Of a DNA stretch of 64,000 nt, positions 37,530 through 46,723 are shown in pieces. Each line of letters opens with the position of its first letter. The first letter of the stretch is position 1. Made by a program: the position numbers and the translations under genes. Origin of the DNA: CAVSRC01 sp963782045 (GTDB lineage Bacteria; Pseudomonadota; Alphaproteobacteria; Rhizobiales; Kaistiaceae); the NCBI GenBank assembly GCA_963782045.1, contig CAWAIR010000015.1, forward strand, positions 62,001 through 126,000, given 5' to 3'. The notes beneath the pieces are model-generated. The model ran no database searches. It saw only the letters and a program-made list of their open reading frames with translations, and was not told where the DNA came from.

Positions 37530-38648
37530 TCAGGTCAGCCGGTTGCGGAACATCCATGCCGCGATCGGTAGCGTCACCACGCTGATTGCGACCAGCGGCC
37601 ACAGGTCGCCGGTGAGCTGGGCAAGGCCAGTGCCCTCGAGATAGACGCGGCGGGTCATGTCCAGCGCGTAGCGCAGCGGGTCGATCAGCGTGATCAACTG
37701 GAACGCCTCGGGCATGTTGGCGATCGGCGTCGCCAGGCCGGAGAGCAGGATGAAGGGCATCAGCAGGACGAAGGAGAACAGCATCGCCTGCTGCATGTTG
37801 GCGACCAGCGACGAGATGAACAGCCCGACGCCGACGGCGGCGATGACGAACAGGATGAGGCCGCTGTAGAGCGTGACGAGCGATCCGGCGAATGGGATCT
37901 GGAACCAGAGCTGCGCCACCAGGAAGATGATGGTCGCCTGGATGAGGCCGACCACGGTCGAGGGCAGCGCCTTGCCGATCATGATTTCGGCTGGGCGGAT
38001 GGGCGTCACCAGAAGCTGGTCGAAGGTGCCGTCCTCGCGCTCGCGCGCCACCGACAGCGCGGTCAGCATCAGCACCTGAAGCAGCGTGATCGTGCCGATC
38101 AGGCCGGGGATCATGTTCCAGCTCGTCTCGAGGTTGCCGTTGTACCAGGCGCGCACCGTCGCCGTCACCGGCGGGCCGGTCAGGCCGTGCTCGGCCCGCC
38201 AGTCGGCGTTGAAGCTATCGACGATGGCGTTGACATAGCCGACGGCGGTGCCGGCGGTGTTGGAATTGCGCCCGTCGACGATGAGCTGGATGGCGGCGGA
38301 CTGGCCGGCGGCGAGCTTGCGCGCGAAGTCGGGACCGATGCGCACGACCAGCAGCACGTCGCGGTTGTCGATCAGCCGGGCGATGTCGGCGGAGCGCTCG
38401 ATGGTGGCGACGCGCTCGAACACGCCGGAGCCGTCGAAGCGCGCCAGCAGCTCGCTGGAGGCGGCGCTGCGGTCCTCGTCGTAGACCGCGTAGGGGGCGT
38501 GGTTGAGGTCGAAGGTGGCGGCGTAGCCGAACAGGAACGATTGCAGCAGCGGCGGCAGGAAGAGGATGACGCGGCTGCGCGGATCGCGCAAGAGCGCCAG
38601 CACCTCCTTGCGGACGAGGCTCAGGATGCGCAGCAGGCTGTCTTTCAT
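37530..38648 (-). CDS. ybhR: ABC-2 type export permease YbhR
   Basis: This 372-residue ABC-2 permease is the last gene of a cecR-ybhGFSR operon. It has an N-terminal helix (RVILFLPPLLQSFLFGYAATFDL), a periplasmic domain of about 140 residues, then five helices from MIPGLIGTITLLQVLMLTALSVARER, with the elbow region EREDGTFDQLLVTPIRPAEIMIGK. It pairs with YbhS in the inner membrane. In E. coli the system exports drugs such as tetracycline and has been linked to sodium/lithium export. Confidence 0.87.
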   Translation of the reverse strand: MKDSLLRILSLVRKEVLALLRDPRSRVILFLPPLLQSFLFGYAATFDLNHAPYAVYDEDRSAASSELLARFDGSGVFERVATIERSADIARLIDNRDVLLVVRIGPDFARKLAAGQSAAIQLIVDGRNSNTAGTAVGYVNAIVDSFNADWRAEHGLTGPPVTATVRAWYNGNLETSWNMIPGLIGTITLLQVLMLTALSVAREREDGTFDQLLVTPIRPAEIMIGKALPSTVVGLIQATIIFLVAQLWFQIPFAGSLVTLYSGLILFVIAAVGVGLFISSLVANMQQAMLFSFVLLMPFILLSGLATPIANMPEAFQLITLIDPLRYALDMTRRVYLEGTGLAQLTGDLWPLVAISVVTLPIAAWMFRNRLT

Positions 38649-38657
38649 CGGCCGACC

Positions 38658-39836
38658 TCAGGCGAGTTTCTTGCGCGTGGCGCGATGGGTGGCGGCAAGC
38701 AGGATGAACGCCATCAGCGCCAGCACCGCCGCGTTGGGCAGGATGACGCTCCAGATGTCGCCGGCCAGGAAGATCGTCTGCAACAGCGTGACGAAATAGC
38801 GGGCCGGCAGGACGTAGGTGAAGATCTGCAGGGCGACCGGCATCGAGCGGATGTCGAACAGGAAACCGGACAGCAGCATCGCCGGCAGGAAGGAGGCGAT
38901 CAACGCCACCTGCGAGGCGACGAACTGGCTCTTGGTGACCGACGAGATGAACAGGCCGAAGCCGACTGAAACCAGCATGTAGATCATCGAGACGACCGTG
39001 AGCACGGTGAGCGAACCGCGCAGCGGCACGTGGAAGAGCACCTCGGCGGCCACCACGCAGAGCGTGAAACCGATCATGCCGAGGCCGAAATAGGGCACGA
39101 TCTTGCCGAGCAGGATCTCGTTGACGTGCACCGGCGTGACGAAGATCGCCTCCAGCGTTCCCCGTTCCCATTCGCGCGCCATGACCAGCGCGGTGAGGAA
39201 GGCGCCGACCAGGGTCATGATCAGCACGATCAGGCCGGGGACGAGGAAATAGTGGCTGTCGCCGTTCTCGTTGTACCAGATGCGGCTGTTGGCGATGACC
39301 GGTCCGTTGCCGGCGACCGGGTTGCCCTCGGCCGCCAGCCGTTGCGACGCCGCGCCGATGGCACCCAGCGTGTAGGCCTGGATGATGCGGGCGGTGTTGG
39401 CGTCGGTGCCGTGCAGCAGCACCTGCACCTGGGCGTCACCGGCGGCGACGTTGCGGGCGAAGTCGTCGCGCAGATGGACGATGCCGTCGACCTTATGGGC
39501 GCGCATGAGCTTCTCGGCCTCGGCCATCGATGTCACCGTGCGCGCATCGAAATAGGGCGACAGACGGAAGCCGGCGGCGACCTCGTTGGCCATCGCCGAC
39601 GGCTGCTCGATGACCAGCGCCATCGGCGCGTTGGTGACGTCGAGCGACAGCGCATAGCCGAACAGGAGGATGAGGATCACCGGCATGACGATGCCGAGTG
39701 CGATCGAGCTCGGGTCGCGCATGATCTGGCGGCTCTCCTTGACGATGAGGGCGCGCACGCGCCGCGCCGCGCCGGCACGGTGGGGGGAGGCAGCCGAGGC
39801 GGGCTGCGCCGGCGCGGTGGGGCTGGTCTCGCTCAT
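38658..39836 (-). CDS. ybhS: ABC-2 type export permease YbhS
   Basis: This 392-residue permease is of the same build as YbhR: IALGIVMPVILILLFGYALSLDV, a periplasmic domain with VQVLLHGTDANTARIIQAYTLGAI, then YFLVPGLIVLIMTLVGAFLTALVMAREWERGTLEAIFVTPV and further helices. An alanine/proline-rich N-terminal tail precedes the first helix. The start overlaps the ybhF stop by four bases and ybhR begins nine bases after its stop. It forms the export channel with YbhR. Confidence 0.87.
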   Translation of the reverse strand: MSETSPTAPAQPASAASPHRAGAARRVRALIVKESRQIMRDPSSIALGIVMPVILILLFGYALSLDVTNAPMALVIEQPSAMANEVAAGFRLSPYFDARTVTSMAEAEKLMRAHKVDGIVHLRDDFARNVAAGDAQVQVLLHGTDANTARIIQAYTLGAIGAASQRLAAEGNPVAGNGPVIANSRIWYNENGDSHYFLVPGLIVLIMTLVGAFLTALVMAREWERGTLEAIFVTPVHVNEILLGKIVPYFGLGMIGFTLCVVAAEVLFHVPLRGSLTVLTVVSMIYMLVSVGFGLFISSVTKSQFVASQVALIASFLPAMLLSGFLFDIRSMPVALQIFTYVLPARYFVTLLQTIFLAGDIWSVILPNAAVLALMAFILLAATHRATRKKLA

Positions 39837-41608
39837 GCCGCGTTCCTTTCGCCCGGCCGGCCGTGTTCGCGCCGCGCCTCCTCGACCACGGCGATGAAGG
39901 CGTCCTCCATGGTCGGCTCGCGGTTCTCCTCCGCCGGCGCATGGCTGCGGATCTCGGCCGGCGTGCCGCGGGCGAGCACCTGACCGGCGTCCATGATGAC
40001 GACGCGGTCGCAGTATTCGGCCTCTTCCATGAAGTGAGTGGTGACGATGACGGTCACCCCCTGCTCGGCGAGCGCGGTGATGCGCCGCCAGAACTCGCGC
40101 CGCGCGAGCGGGTCGGCGCCGCTGGTCGGTTCGTCGAGGAAGAGGATCTCCGGCTCGTGGATGAGGGCGGCGGCCATCGCCAGCCGCTGCTTGTAGCCGC
40201 CCGGCAGTTGCCCGCTCGGCAGCCTGGCGAGCGGGGCGAGCTCGAACTGCTCCATCGCCCAGTCGATGCGCTCCTTGCGCCGCTTGCCGGAAAGGCCGTA
40301 GGCGCCGGCGAAGAATTCGAGGTTCTGGGTCACCGACAAGAGGCCGTAGAGCGAGAACCTCTGCGCCACGTAGCCGACGCGCTGGCGCGCCGAGGCGCGC
40401 GCCTTGCGCAGGTCGACGCCGGCAACACGCAGCGCCCCGCTGGTCGCCGGCAACAGGCCACACAGCATCCGGAAGGTGGTCGTCTTGCCGGCGCCGTTCG
40501 GTCCGAGCAGGCCGAATATCTCGCCGGTCTTCACCGCGAAGCTGATGTGGTCGACCGCAGTGAACGTGCCGAACTGGCGGACGAGATCGCTGACCTCGAC
40601 CACGGTGTCGCCGTTGTGGCGTTTCGTCTCGTGGCCGAGCGACAGCGAGGCGGCCTTGCCGGCCTCGGCCGCCTTGTGCAGGAGCACCATGAAGCCGTCC
40701 TCGAAGCGAGGCTTGACGGCGATGGCGTCGACGCCGGCGAGCGCGCCGCCGTCGGCCCCTCCCTCCGCTCCGCCCTCCGCCATGACCAGCCGCACCTTGC
40801 CGCCCTGCGGCACCGCGTCGGTGACGTTGGGGTCGTCCAGCAGCCGTGCCTGGAGCAGGCGCGCTGGCTCTCCCGCCGACGGCGTGGCGAGGTAGGCGCG
40901 CCCGGCGGCCGCCTCGGTGATCGAATGCGGCGGCCCTTTCGCCAGCACCGTGCCTTCGTGCATGACGATGGCGTGCTTGCAGCGCTCGGCCTCGTCCAGA
41001 TAGGAGGTGCTGATCAGCACGGTCAGCCCCTGATCGTTGACCAGGTGCAGGATGATCTCCCACAGCTCGCGGCGCGACAGCGGGTCGACGCCGACGGTGG
41101 GCTCGTCGAGGAGCAAGAGGTCAGGAGCGCGCACCAGCGTGCAGGCGAGGCCAAGCTTCTGCTTCATGCCGCCGGAAAGCCGCCCGGCGAGGCGCCGGGC
41201 AAACGGGCCGAGCGCCGTCATCTCCATGAGCTGCGGATAGACCGTGCGCCTTTCCTCGGCCGTCACGCCATGCAGGTCGGCATAGAGGTCGAGGTTCTCC
41301 TGGACGGAGAGGTCCTCATAGAGCCCGAACTTCTGCGGCATGTAGCCGACCCTGTCCTGCACCGCCTGCGGGTCGTGGGCGATGTCGATGCCGAGCACCG
41401 AGAGATCGCCGGCATCCGCCGTCATCAGTCCCGCTATCAGCCGGATGAGGGTGGTCTTGCCGGCGCCGTCGGGGCCGACCAGCGCCGTCAGCCCGCCGTG
41501 CTCGACGGTCAGCGACACGTCGTCGAGCGCGGTCACCGTCTCGCCGCTGGAGCGCTTGAACAGCTTGCGGATGCCGCGGCCGTCGATCGCGGGGAGGGGA
41601 GCGGTCAT
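39833..41608 (-). CDS. ybhF: Duplicated ABC ATPase YbhF
   Basis: This 591-residue protein has two complete ATP-binding cassettes. The first has GPDGAGKTT, LSGGMKQKLGL and LLLLDEPTVGVDP; the second, from about residue 345, has GPNGAGKTT, PGGYKQRLAMAAAL (a degenerate signature with proline, known in YbhF) and ILFLDEPTSGADP. The linker holds a GGAEGGADGGA run. It couples to both permeases, so one polypeptide supplies both ATP sites. It overlaps its neighbours by four bases on each side. Confidence 0.9.
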   Translation of the reverse strand: MTAPLPAIDGRGIRKLFKRSSGETVTALDDVSLTVEHGGLTALVGPDGAGKTTLIRLIAGLMTADAGDLSVLGIDIAHDPQAVQDRVGYMPQKFGLYEDLSVQENLDLYADLHGVTAEERRTVYPQLMEMTALGPFARRLAGRLSGGMKQKLGLACTLVRAPDLLLLDEPTVGVDPLSRRELWEIILHLVNDQGLTVLISTSYLDEAERCKHAIVMHEGTVLAKGPPHSITEAAAGRAYLATPSAGEPARLLQARLLDDPNVTDAVPQGGKVRLVMAEGGAEGGADGGALAGVDAIAVKPRFEDGFMVLLHKAAEAGKAASLSLGHETKRHNGDTVVEVSDLVRQFGTFTAVDHISFAVKTGEIFGLLGPNGAGKTTTFRMLCGLLPATSGALRVAGVDLRKARASARQRVGYVAQRFSLYGLLSVTQNLEFFAGAYGLSGKRRKERIDWAMEQFELAPLARLPSGQLPGGYKQRLAMAAALIHEPEILFLDEPTSGADPLARREFWRRITALAEQGVTVIVTTHFMEEAEYCDRVVIMDAGQVLARGTPAEIRSHAPAEENREPTMEDAFIAVVEEARREHGRPGERNAA

Positions 41609-42612
41609 TGCGCGCCCGCCGTCTCCGTCGTCAGGTGGACGGTCGCCGGCATGCCGAGGCGGAGCAGGTCGTTGGGGTCGTCGACCAGGATGCGCACCTC
41701 GTAGACCAGGCTGGTGCGCAGCTCCGCCGTCTGGATGGCGTGCGGCGTGAACTCCGCCACCGGCGAGATGAAGCCGACGTGGCCGGTGAAGCTCTGGCTG
41801 TCGCCGTCGACCGTGACGGTGGCCGCATCGCCGGGCGCCACCTTGGGCAGGTCCGGCTCCGAGATATAGGCGCGCACCCATTTCGGCGTGACGATGGCGA
41901 TCGAGAAGACCGGCTTCTGCGGCGATGCGATTTCGCCCGGCTCGAGCAGCCGCGAGCGGATGATGCCGCCAGCCGGCGCGGTGAGCGCGGCGTCCTCGAG
42001 CTGCTGGCGGATGAGGGCAAGCTGCGCCTGCGTTGCCTTGAGCTGGGCCTCCGCCGCGGCGATGTCCTCCTTGCGCGGGCCTGCCTTGGCCAGCACCAGC
42101 GCCTGGCTGGTGACTTCGAGTTGGGCGTCGGCGGAATCCTTGGCGGCCCTGGCGGCATCGATCTGGCTTTGCGTCACCGACGGCCCGCCGCCGGTGCTGT
42201 CCTTGAGCATGACCAGGCGCTGGTAGTTGAGGTCGGCGTTATGCGCGTTGGCCTTGGCCGCATCGACGTTCGCCTGTGCCTGGGCGATCTCTTCCGGGCG
42301 CGAGCCGTTGTGCAACTTGTCGACCGCCGACGTCTGCGCGGCGACCTGCGCCTCGGCCTGGGCGACCTGTGGCTCGATGCGGCTGGCGTCGAGGCGGGCG
42401 AGCACCTGGCCCGCTTTCACCTTGTCGCCCTCCTCGGCCAGCACCGCGGCAATGCGCCCGCTGTCGTTGAAGGCGAGGTCGACCTGGCGCAGGTCGACGT
42501 TGCCGTAGAGCACCAGCGGGCCGTTGCCGTTGCCGTCGTGGTTGAACCACCACCAGGCGAAGCCGCCGCCGACAGCGATGACGAGGACCAGGAGGACGAT
42601 GACCCGCCTCAT
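41605..42612 (-). CDS. ybhG: HlyD/membrane-fusion protein YbhG
   Basis: This 335-residue periplasmic adaptor has an N-terminal membrane anchor (VIVLLVLVIAVGGGFAWWWF), a first lipoyl-like half (LYGNVDLRQVDLAFNDSGRI), a long helical hairpin with many alanine/glutamine residues (about 80-210), then the second lipoyl half and beta-barrel (APAGGIIRSRLLEPGEIASP). It links the inner-membrane permeases to the periplasm. It sits between cecR and ybhF with four-base overlaps, as in E. coli. Confidence 0.88.
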   Translation of the reverse strand: MRRVIVLLVLVIAVGGGFAWWWFNHDGNGNGPLVLYGNVDLRQVDLAFNDSGRIAAVLAEEGDKVKAGQVLARLDASRIEPQVAQAEAQVAAQTSAVDKLHNGSRPEEIAQAQANVDAAKANAHNADLNYQRLVMLKDSTGGGPSVTQSQIDAARAAKDSADAQLEVTSQALVLAKAGPRKEDIAAAEAQLKATQAQLALIRQQLEDAALTAPAGGIIRSRLLEPGEIASPQKPVFSIAIVTPKWVRAYISEPDLPKVAPGDAATVTVDGDSQSFTGHVGFISPVAEFTPHAIQTAELRTSLVYEVRILVDDPNDLLRLGMPATVHLTTETAGAQ

Positions 42613-43358
42613 GACTTGGCTCCTTCGAGAATGGCATCCACGTTCTGATGGACGACCTGCTTGATGGCGTCGCGTTCGCGTTCGCCGATGGCGGTCCACT
42701 CCATGCGCCGGAGCACGAGGGCCTGCGCCAGCCGGAAGACGAGGACCTGGCCGAGCATGGTGAAGACGCTGAGGCGCACGGTTTCGTCCACCGGCCTGCC
42801 GAGGATGGTGGCGACCGCGCGCGCCACCGTTCCGGTGGCGCCGCTCATGAAGCCGTAGACCACCTCGAAGGCGGCCGTCGGATACATCTGCTCGCGCACC
42901 AGGAAACGGGCCCAGCGCTCCGCTTCCGCCGAGCCGAGCAGGGTGTTGATCATCGTTTCGATCAGGCGGTGAAGCGTGGCGCGCGCGGCGGCCGGCGTCG
43001 CGGTTGCCTCGGCTTCGTTGGCGACCGCCAGGTTCGGCCCGATCTTGGCGAGGATGCTGCTAACCACATGCTCGGCAACGGCGATGTGCAGCGCCTCCTT
43101 GCCGCCGAAGTGATAGACGATCGCCGCCAGGTTGGCGTTGGCCGCCTTGGCGATCTCGCGGGTGCTGGCGCCCTCGTAGCCGAGCCGGCCAAAGACATCG
43201 AGCGCCGCCTCGACAAGCTGGGCCCGGGTTTCGGCACCGCGGTCGCGTCGCGCGCGCCGGTAGTGCGGCGAAACCGCATGCGGCGCATCGCTGGCTGGGC
43301 GCGCGCCTGGCCTTGTCTGGTCCATTCCGGTTTCCCGTTTCGCCCGGCGTTGAGCCAT
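42609..43358 (-). CDS. cecR: TetR-family regulator CecR
   Basis: This 249-residue TetR protein has the DNA-binding part LVEAALDVFGRLGYEGASTREIAKAANANLAAIVYHFGGKEAL and a C-terminal domain of the CecR (YbiH) type (FLVREQMYPTAAFEVVYGF). It is the first gene of cecR-ybhGFSR, the same order as in E. coli, where CecR controls this exporter. I took the ATG at 43358; other starts are the TTG at 43418, which lies in the operator region, and the ATG at 43325. The inducer is unknown. Confidence 0.87.
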   Translation of the reverse strand: MAQRRAKRETGMDQTRPGARPASDAPHAVSPHYRRARRDRGAETRAQLVEAALDVFGRLGYEGASTREIAKAANANLAAIVYHFGGKEALHIAVAEHVVSSILAKIGPNLAVANEAEATATPAAARATLHRLIETMINTLLGSAEAERWARFLVREQMYPTAAFEVVYGFMSGATGTVARAVATILGRPVDETVRLSVFTMLGQVLVFRLAQALVLRRMEWTAIGERERDAIKQVVHQNVDAILEGAKS

Positions 43359-43394
43359 TTCATGCGCCTTGTATCGTCGTTTCGGTGCGTCATA

Positions 43395-43430
43395 CAGTCG
43401 AATGACTGAAAATGTCAATCGGTCGTTTGA
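43395..43430 (-). promoter_or_regulatory. Candidate CecR operators
   Basis: CAGTC-N4-GACTG (43395-43408) and TCAA-N8-TTGA (43415-43430) are two adjacent inverted repeats 40-70 bases upstream of the cecR start, a fitting place for autoregulation of the efflux operon. Confidence 0.4.
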
Positions 43431-43574
43431 TTAAAGTTCCGTAAACGGGCGGTGCCGCGACCGGAGGCCGAGCAGTCGCAATCGGCGGTGGGCGGCCGGA
43501 TGGAGCACGAGGGCCGCACCTTTCGGTGCGCCCGAGGGTTGAACGCGCGCAATCCGAGCCGGCGGGCGGGGCGG

Positions 43575-45311
43575 CTACGCCTCGAGGCCTGCCTCGGCCA
43601 GCTCCTCGCGCCGCTTCGGCCTTGGCGGCAGCAGGAAGGTGGTGAGCGAGACGACGATCAGCCCCGCCGCCAGCCACACCAGCGTCCCTCGCATCGCCGT
43701 CGAGAAGTCGCGATGCGAGGCGGTGCTCCCCTGCCGCGCGACGACGGCGCCGACCTTGGCCGCCAGCGCCGGGCTGGATGCGGCGAAATCGGCCTGCGCC
43801 TTTTCGGCGGCCGCGCAGCTCGGTGGCACGTCCGAGAAGTCCTTGGCGTTGGCGCGGTCGCGGAAGCAGGCTTCGAAGGAAGCGACCACCCCGGGCACGG
43901 CCGTCTCGGGCAGGCCGGCCGCGACGAGTTCGGTCGAAAGCGTGTCGCGCACGCTGTCGACGCTCTCCGTCGCCTGGCTGCCGAGCAGCCCGAAGAAGAC
44001 GACGCCGACCGCCGCCACCCCGATCGCGCCGCCGACCTGGCCGACGGCGTTGATGACCCCGGAGGCGGAGCCGGCGTCGGCCACCGGCACCTGCGCCAGA
44101 ATGAAGGGATAGATCGGCGCCACCACGCAGCCCATGCCCACGCCGATGACGAGCAGCACCGGCACCACCGCCCACGGTGACAGTGCACCGCCGTAGATGC
44201 CGATCTCGACCATGAGGAGCCCGAAGCCGACCGCCATGATCAGCGGTCCGGCGGTGATCACCGTGCGGCCGAGGCGCGGCACCAGCAGGCCCGGCGCCAG
44301 CGCCACGGTGATGCCGATGCCGAGCGAGAAGGGGATGCTGGTCAGCCCGGCGGTGAGCACGTCGTAGCCGATGCCGATCTGCAGGAAGATGGTCAGCACC
44401 AGGAAGAAGGCGGCGACCACCGCGTAGAAGGCGAGCTGGATGGTGATGCCGCCGACGAAGGAGCGCACGCGGAAGAGATGCGGCACCACCAGCGGCGAGC
44501 CGTCGCGCTTGTCCTTCCAGATCTGGCTCCGCGCGAACAGCACGAAGACCGCGAGCGACGCCGCCATCGAGATGAACGCCCAGGTGGGCCAGTCGAGCTG
44601 GCGCCCCTCGATCAGCGGGAACATCAGCATCGTCATGGCGAGAAGGATCAGGCCGACGCCGACGACATCGACATGCAGCGGATGCGGTGACTTGTGGTCG
44701 GGCAGGAAGGCGAGCCCGAGGCCGACCGCGACGATGGCGAAGGGCAGGTTGATGAGGAAGATGGTGCGCCAGCCGAATCCGTAGGGGTTGCCGGTGATGA
44801 GCAATGCGCCGACGATCGGCCCGGAGACGGTGGCCAGCCCGGCAACGGCGCCATAGAGCGCCGAGACCCGCTGGCGCTCTTCGACGGTCGGATACATCAC
44901 CTGCATGAGGGCGAGCGTCTGCGGCACCATGAGTGCGGCCGACAGGCCCTGGGCGAGCCGCGAGGCGACCAGCATCTCGCTGGAGACGGCGAAACCGCAC
45001 AGCACCGAAGTGAGCCCGAAGCCGGCCATGCCGATCAGCAGGAGCTTGCGATAGCCGAAGATGTCGCCGAGGCGCCCGCCGGTAATCAGGAACAGCGCGA
45101 AGGTGAGCTGATAGCCGGCGACGATCCACTGGATGGCGGCATAGCTGGTGCCGAGTTCGCGCTGGATGGAGGGGATGCCGATATTGACGATGGTCGAATC
45201 GAGCAGGTCCATGCCGAAGGCGATGAGGATCACCCACAGTGCGATGCGCCGCCGGCGCGGGTCGATGCCCGGGTCGGTCACGGCAGCGGTGCCATCGGCA
45301 ATCGCGGACAT
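43575..45311 (-). CDS. DHA2-family MFS drug exporter (EmrB/QacA type)
   Basis: This 578-residue, 14-helix major facilitator has the early motif MDLLDSTIVNIGIPSIQ and motif A GRLGDIFGYRKLLL. Motif C-like sequence occurs in AVAGLATVSGPIVGALL. Just before the last helix is an unusual polar loop of about 95 residues (about 455-550) with two cysteines. I chose the ATG at 45311. It lies between lysA and cecR, all on the minus strand, but with a 216-base gap before the cecR start. Proton-driven export of hydrophobic drugs is the likely role. Confidence 0.88.
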   Translation of the reverse strand: MSAIADGTAAVTDPGIDPRRRRIALWVILIAFGMDLLDSTIVNIGIPSIQRELGTSYAAIQWIVAGYQLTFALFLITGGRLGDIFGYRKLLLIGMAGFGLTSVLCGFAVSSEMLVASRLAQGLSAALMVPQTLALMQVMYPTVEERQRVSALYGAVAGLATVSGPIVGALLITGNPYGFGWRTIFLINLPFAIVAVGLGLAFLPDHKSPHPLHVDVVGVGLILLAMTMLMFPLIEGRQLDWPTWAFISMAASLAVFVLFARSQIWKDKRDGSPLVVPHLFRVRSFVGGITIQLAFYAVVAAFFLVLTIFLQIGIGYDVLTAGLTSIPFSLGIGITVALAPGLLVPRLGRTVITAGPLIMAVGFGLLMVEIGIYGGALSPWAVVPVLLVIGVGMGCVVAPIYPFILAQVPVADAGSASGVINAVGQVGGAIGVAAVGVVFFGLLGSQATESVDSVRDTLSTELVAAGLPETAVPGVVASFEACFRDRANAKDFSDVPPSCAAAEKAQADFAASSPALAAKVGAVVARQGSTASHRDFSTAMRGTLVWLAAGLIVVSLTTFLLPPRPKRREELAEAGLEA

Positions 45312-45341
45312 GGCAAAAGCCCCCTTACACCGGCGCAACCA

Positions 45342-46607
45342 TCAGAGCGCTCCTCCATCGGCTTCAAGCTCAAGCAGCTCATCGATCGACTGACGCTTGC
45401 GGATGACCGTGAGCGCTCCCGCATCAAGCATGACTTCAGGCGCCAGCGGTCGCGTGTTGTAGTTTGAAGACATGCTCGCTCCATAGGCCCCCGCGTCGCG
45501 CAGGATCGCTATGTCGCCAGCCTCCGGTAGCGGGAGTTCGCGGAACTCGACGAAGCCGCCATCATGTTGGGTGAAGACGTCTCCCGCTTCGCAGAGCGGC
45601 CCGGCAACCGCGATGGGACGGGTCGGGCCGGCAACCGGCACACCGGCTCGCGTTATGAAGCAGATTTCGTGGTGGCTGCCGTAAAGGATTGGGCGGGCCA
45701 ATTCGTTGAAGCCCGCGTCCAGGAGCACGAAATGTTTGCCGGCCACATTCTTGACCGCGCGAACCTCGGCGACGAGAAGCCCGGCGTTGCCCACGAGGTA
45801 TCGGCCAGGTTCCAATTCGAGGCGTATCCGGCTCCCCGTGATCCGCTCGGCCTCGAGCCTCGTCTTGTTCCATGCTGCATAGTATTCGGCGATATCGATC
45901 TCGGGTTCGCCCGGTCGATAAGGGACGGAGAGCCCCCCGCCCGCCGAGATTGCCAAGAGCGTTCGATTGGCACGTCGCACGGCATCCAGCATGCTGTCGC
46001 AGACACGATGCAGGTGCGCATAGTCGACGCCTGAGCCGATATGCATGTGGAGTCCGATCAGGGACAGTCCGTATTCGTCGACGAGACGCAGGCTGTCCTC
46101 GAACTCCTCATGCCAAATTCCATGCTTGCTCGAAGGTCCGCCCGTATTGGTCTTGCGGTTGTGACCATGTCCAAAACCTGGATTGATCCTGAGCCAGACC
46201 GGATGACCCCGCCCGACGCGACCGAGTTGCCTCACCATGTCGGGCGAGCCGCAATTGACCGGAATTCCCAGTGCGAGGACGCGTGCCAGCGTCGCCTCGT
46301 CGATGATATCGGCCGTGAACACGATGTCATGCGCGGTCGTGTCCGACACGTAACCTGCCCGCAGGGCTCGTTCGATCTCACCGAGGGAGACGGCGTCGAC
46401 CGCGACCCCCATGGAACGGAGGAGGCGCAGGATATGCGTGTTGCTGTTGGCCTTTTGGGCGTAGCGGATGCAATCGAATGCTGACAATTGCCTGACCCGC
46501 TGCCGTATCGGCTCGGCCTCGTAAAGCCAAAGCGGCGTGCCCACGCGCTCAGCGGATAGGAGCGCCGCGTCGATCAGGTCCGGCCGCAGCGATTGTGGTC
46601 TCGTCAC
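45342..46607 (-). CDS. lysA: Diaminopimelate decarboxylase LysA, enterobacterial type
   Basis: This 421-residue fold-type III PLP enzyme has the PLP lysine at K52 in IRYAQKANSNTHILRLLR, then VSLGEIERALRAGY, LRINPGFGHGHNRKTNTGG, LIGLHMHIGSGVDYAHL and the active-site cysteine motif PLCEAGDVFTQ, ending GAYGASMSSNYNTRPL. These follow E. coli LysA closely and differ from the usual alphaproteobacterial form. The start is a GTG at 46607. Base composition is lower than nearby: 34 of 60 G+C at 46021-46080 against 46 of 60 at 44041-44100. It makes lysine from meso-diaminopimelate. Horizontal acquisition is likely; an amino-acid decarboxylase of altered specificity is possible. Confidence 0.82.
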   Translation of the reverse strand: MTRPQSLRPDLIDAALLSAERVGTPLWLYEAEPIRQRVRQLSAFDCIRYAQKANSNTHILRLLRSMGVAVDAVSLGEIERALRAGYVSDTTAHDIVFTADIIDEATLARVLALGIPVNCGSPDMVRQLGRVGRGHPVWLRINPGFGHGHNRKTNTGGPSSKHGIWHEEFEDSLRLVDEYGLSLIGLHMHIGSGVDYAHLHRVCDSMLDAVRRANRTLLAISAGGGLSVPYRPGEPEIDIAEYYAAWNKTRLEAERITGSRIRLELEPGRYLVGNAGLLVAEVRAVKNVAGKHFVLLDAGFNELARPILYGSHHEICFITRAGVPVAGPTRPIAVAGPLCEAGDVFTQHDGGFVEFRELPLPEAGDIAILRDAGAYGASMSSNYNTRPLAPEVMLDAGALTVIRKRQSIDELLELEADGGAL

Positions 46608-46723
46608 GAACAGGTCTTCGGTCTGAGCAAATGGCCGAAAATGTTTAGGCCATGCTTGGCTTGAGGTAAACGGCGGGCCCCGCGTGCTTATCAGACGTGG
46701 CGTCGTGGAACCGTGCGTGCGGC

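Noticed and set aside
43500..43535. GCACC-TTTC-GGTGC hairpin as a firm terminator for the DHA2 gene
   Set aside because: The stem is short with a bulge and no U-run; too weak to list as a feature.
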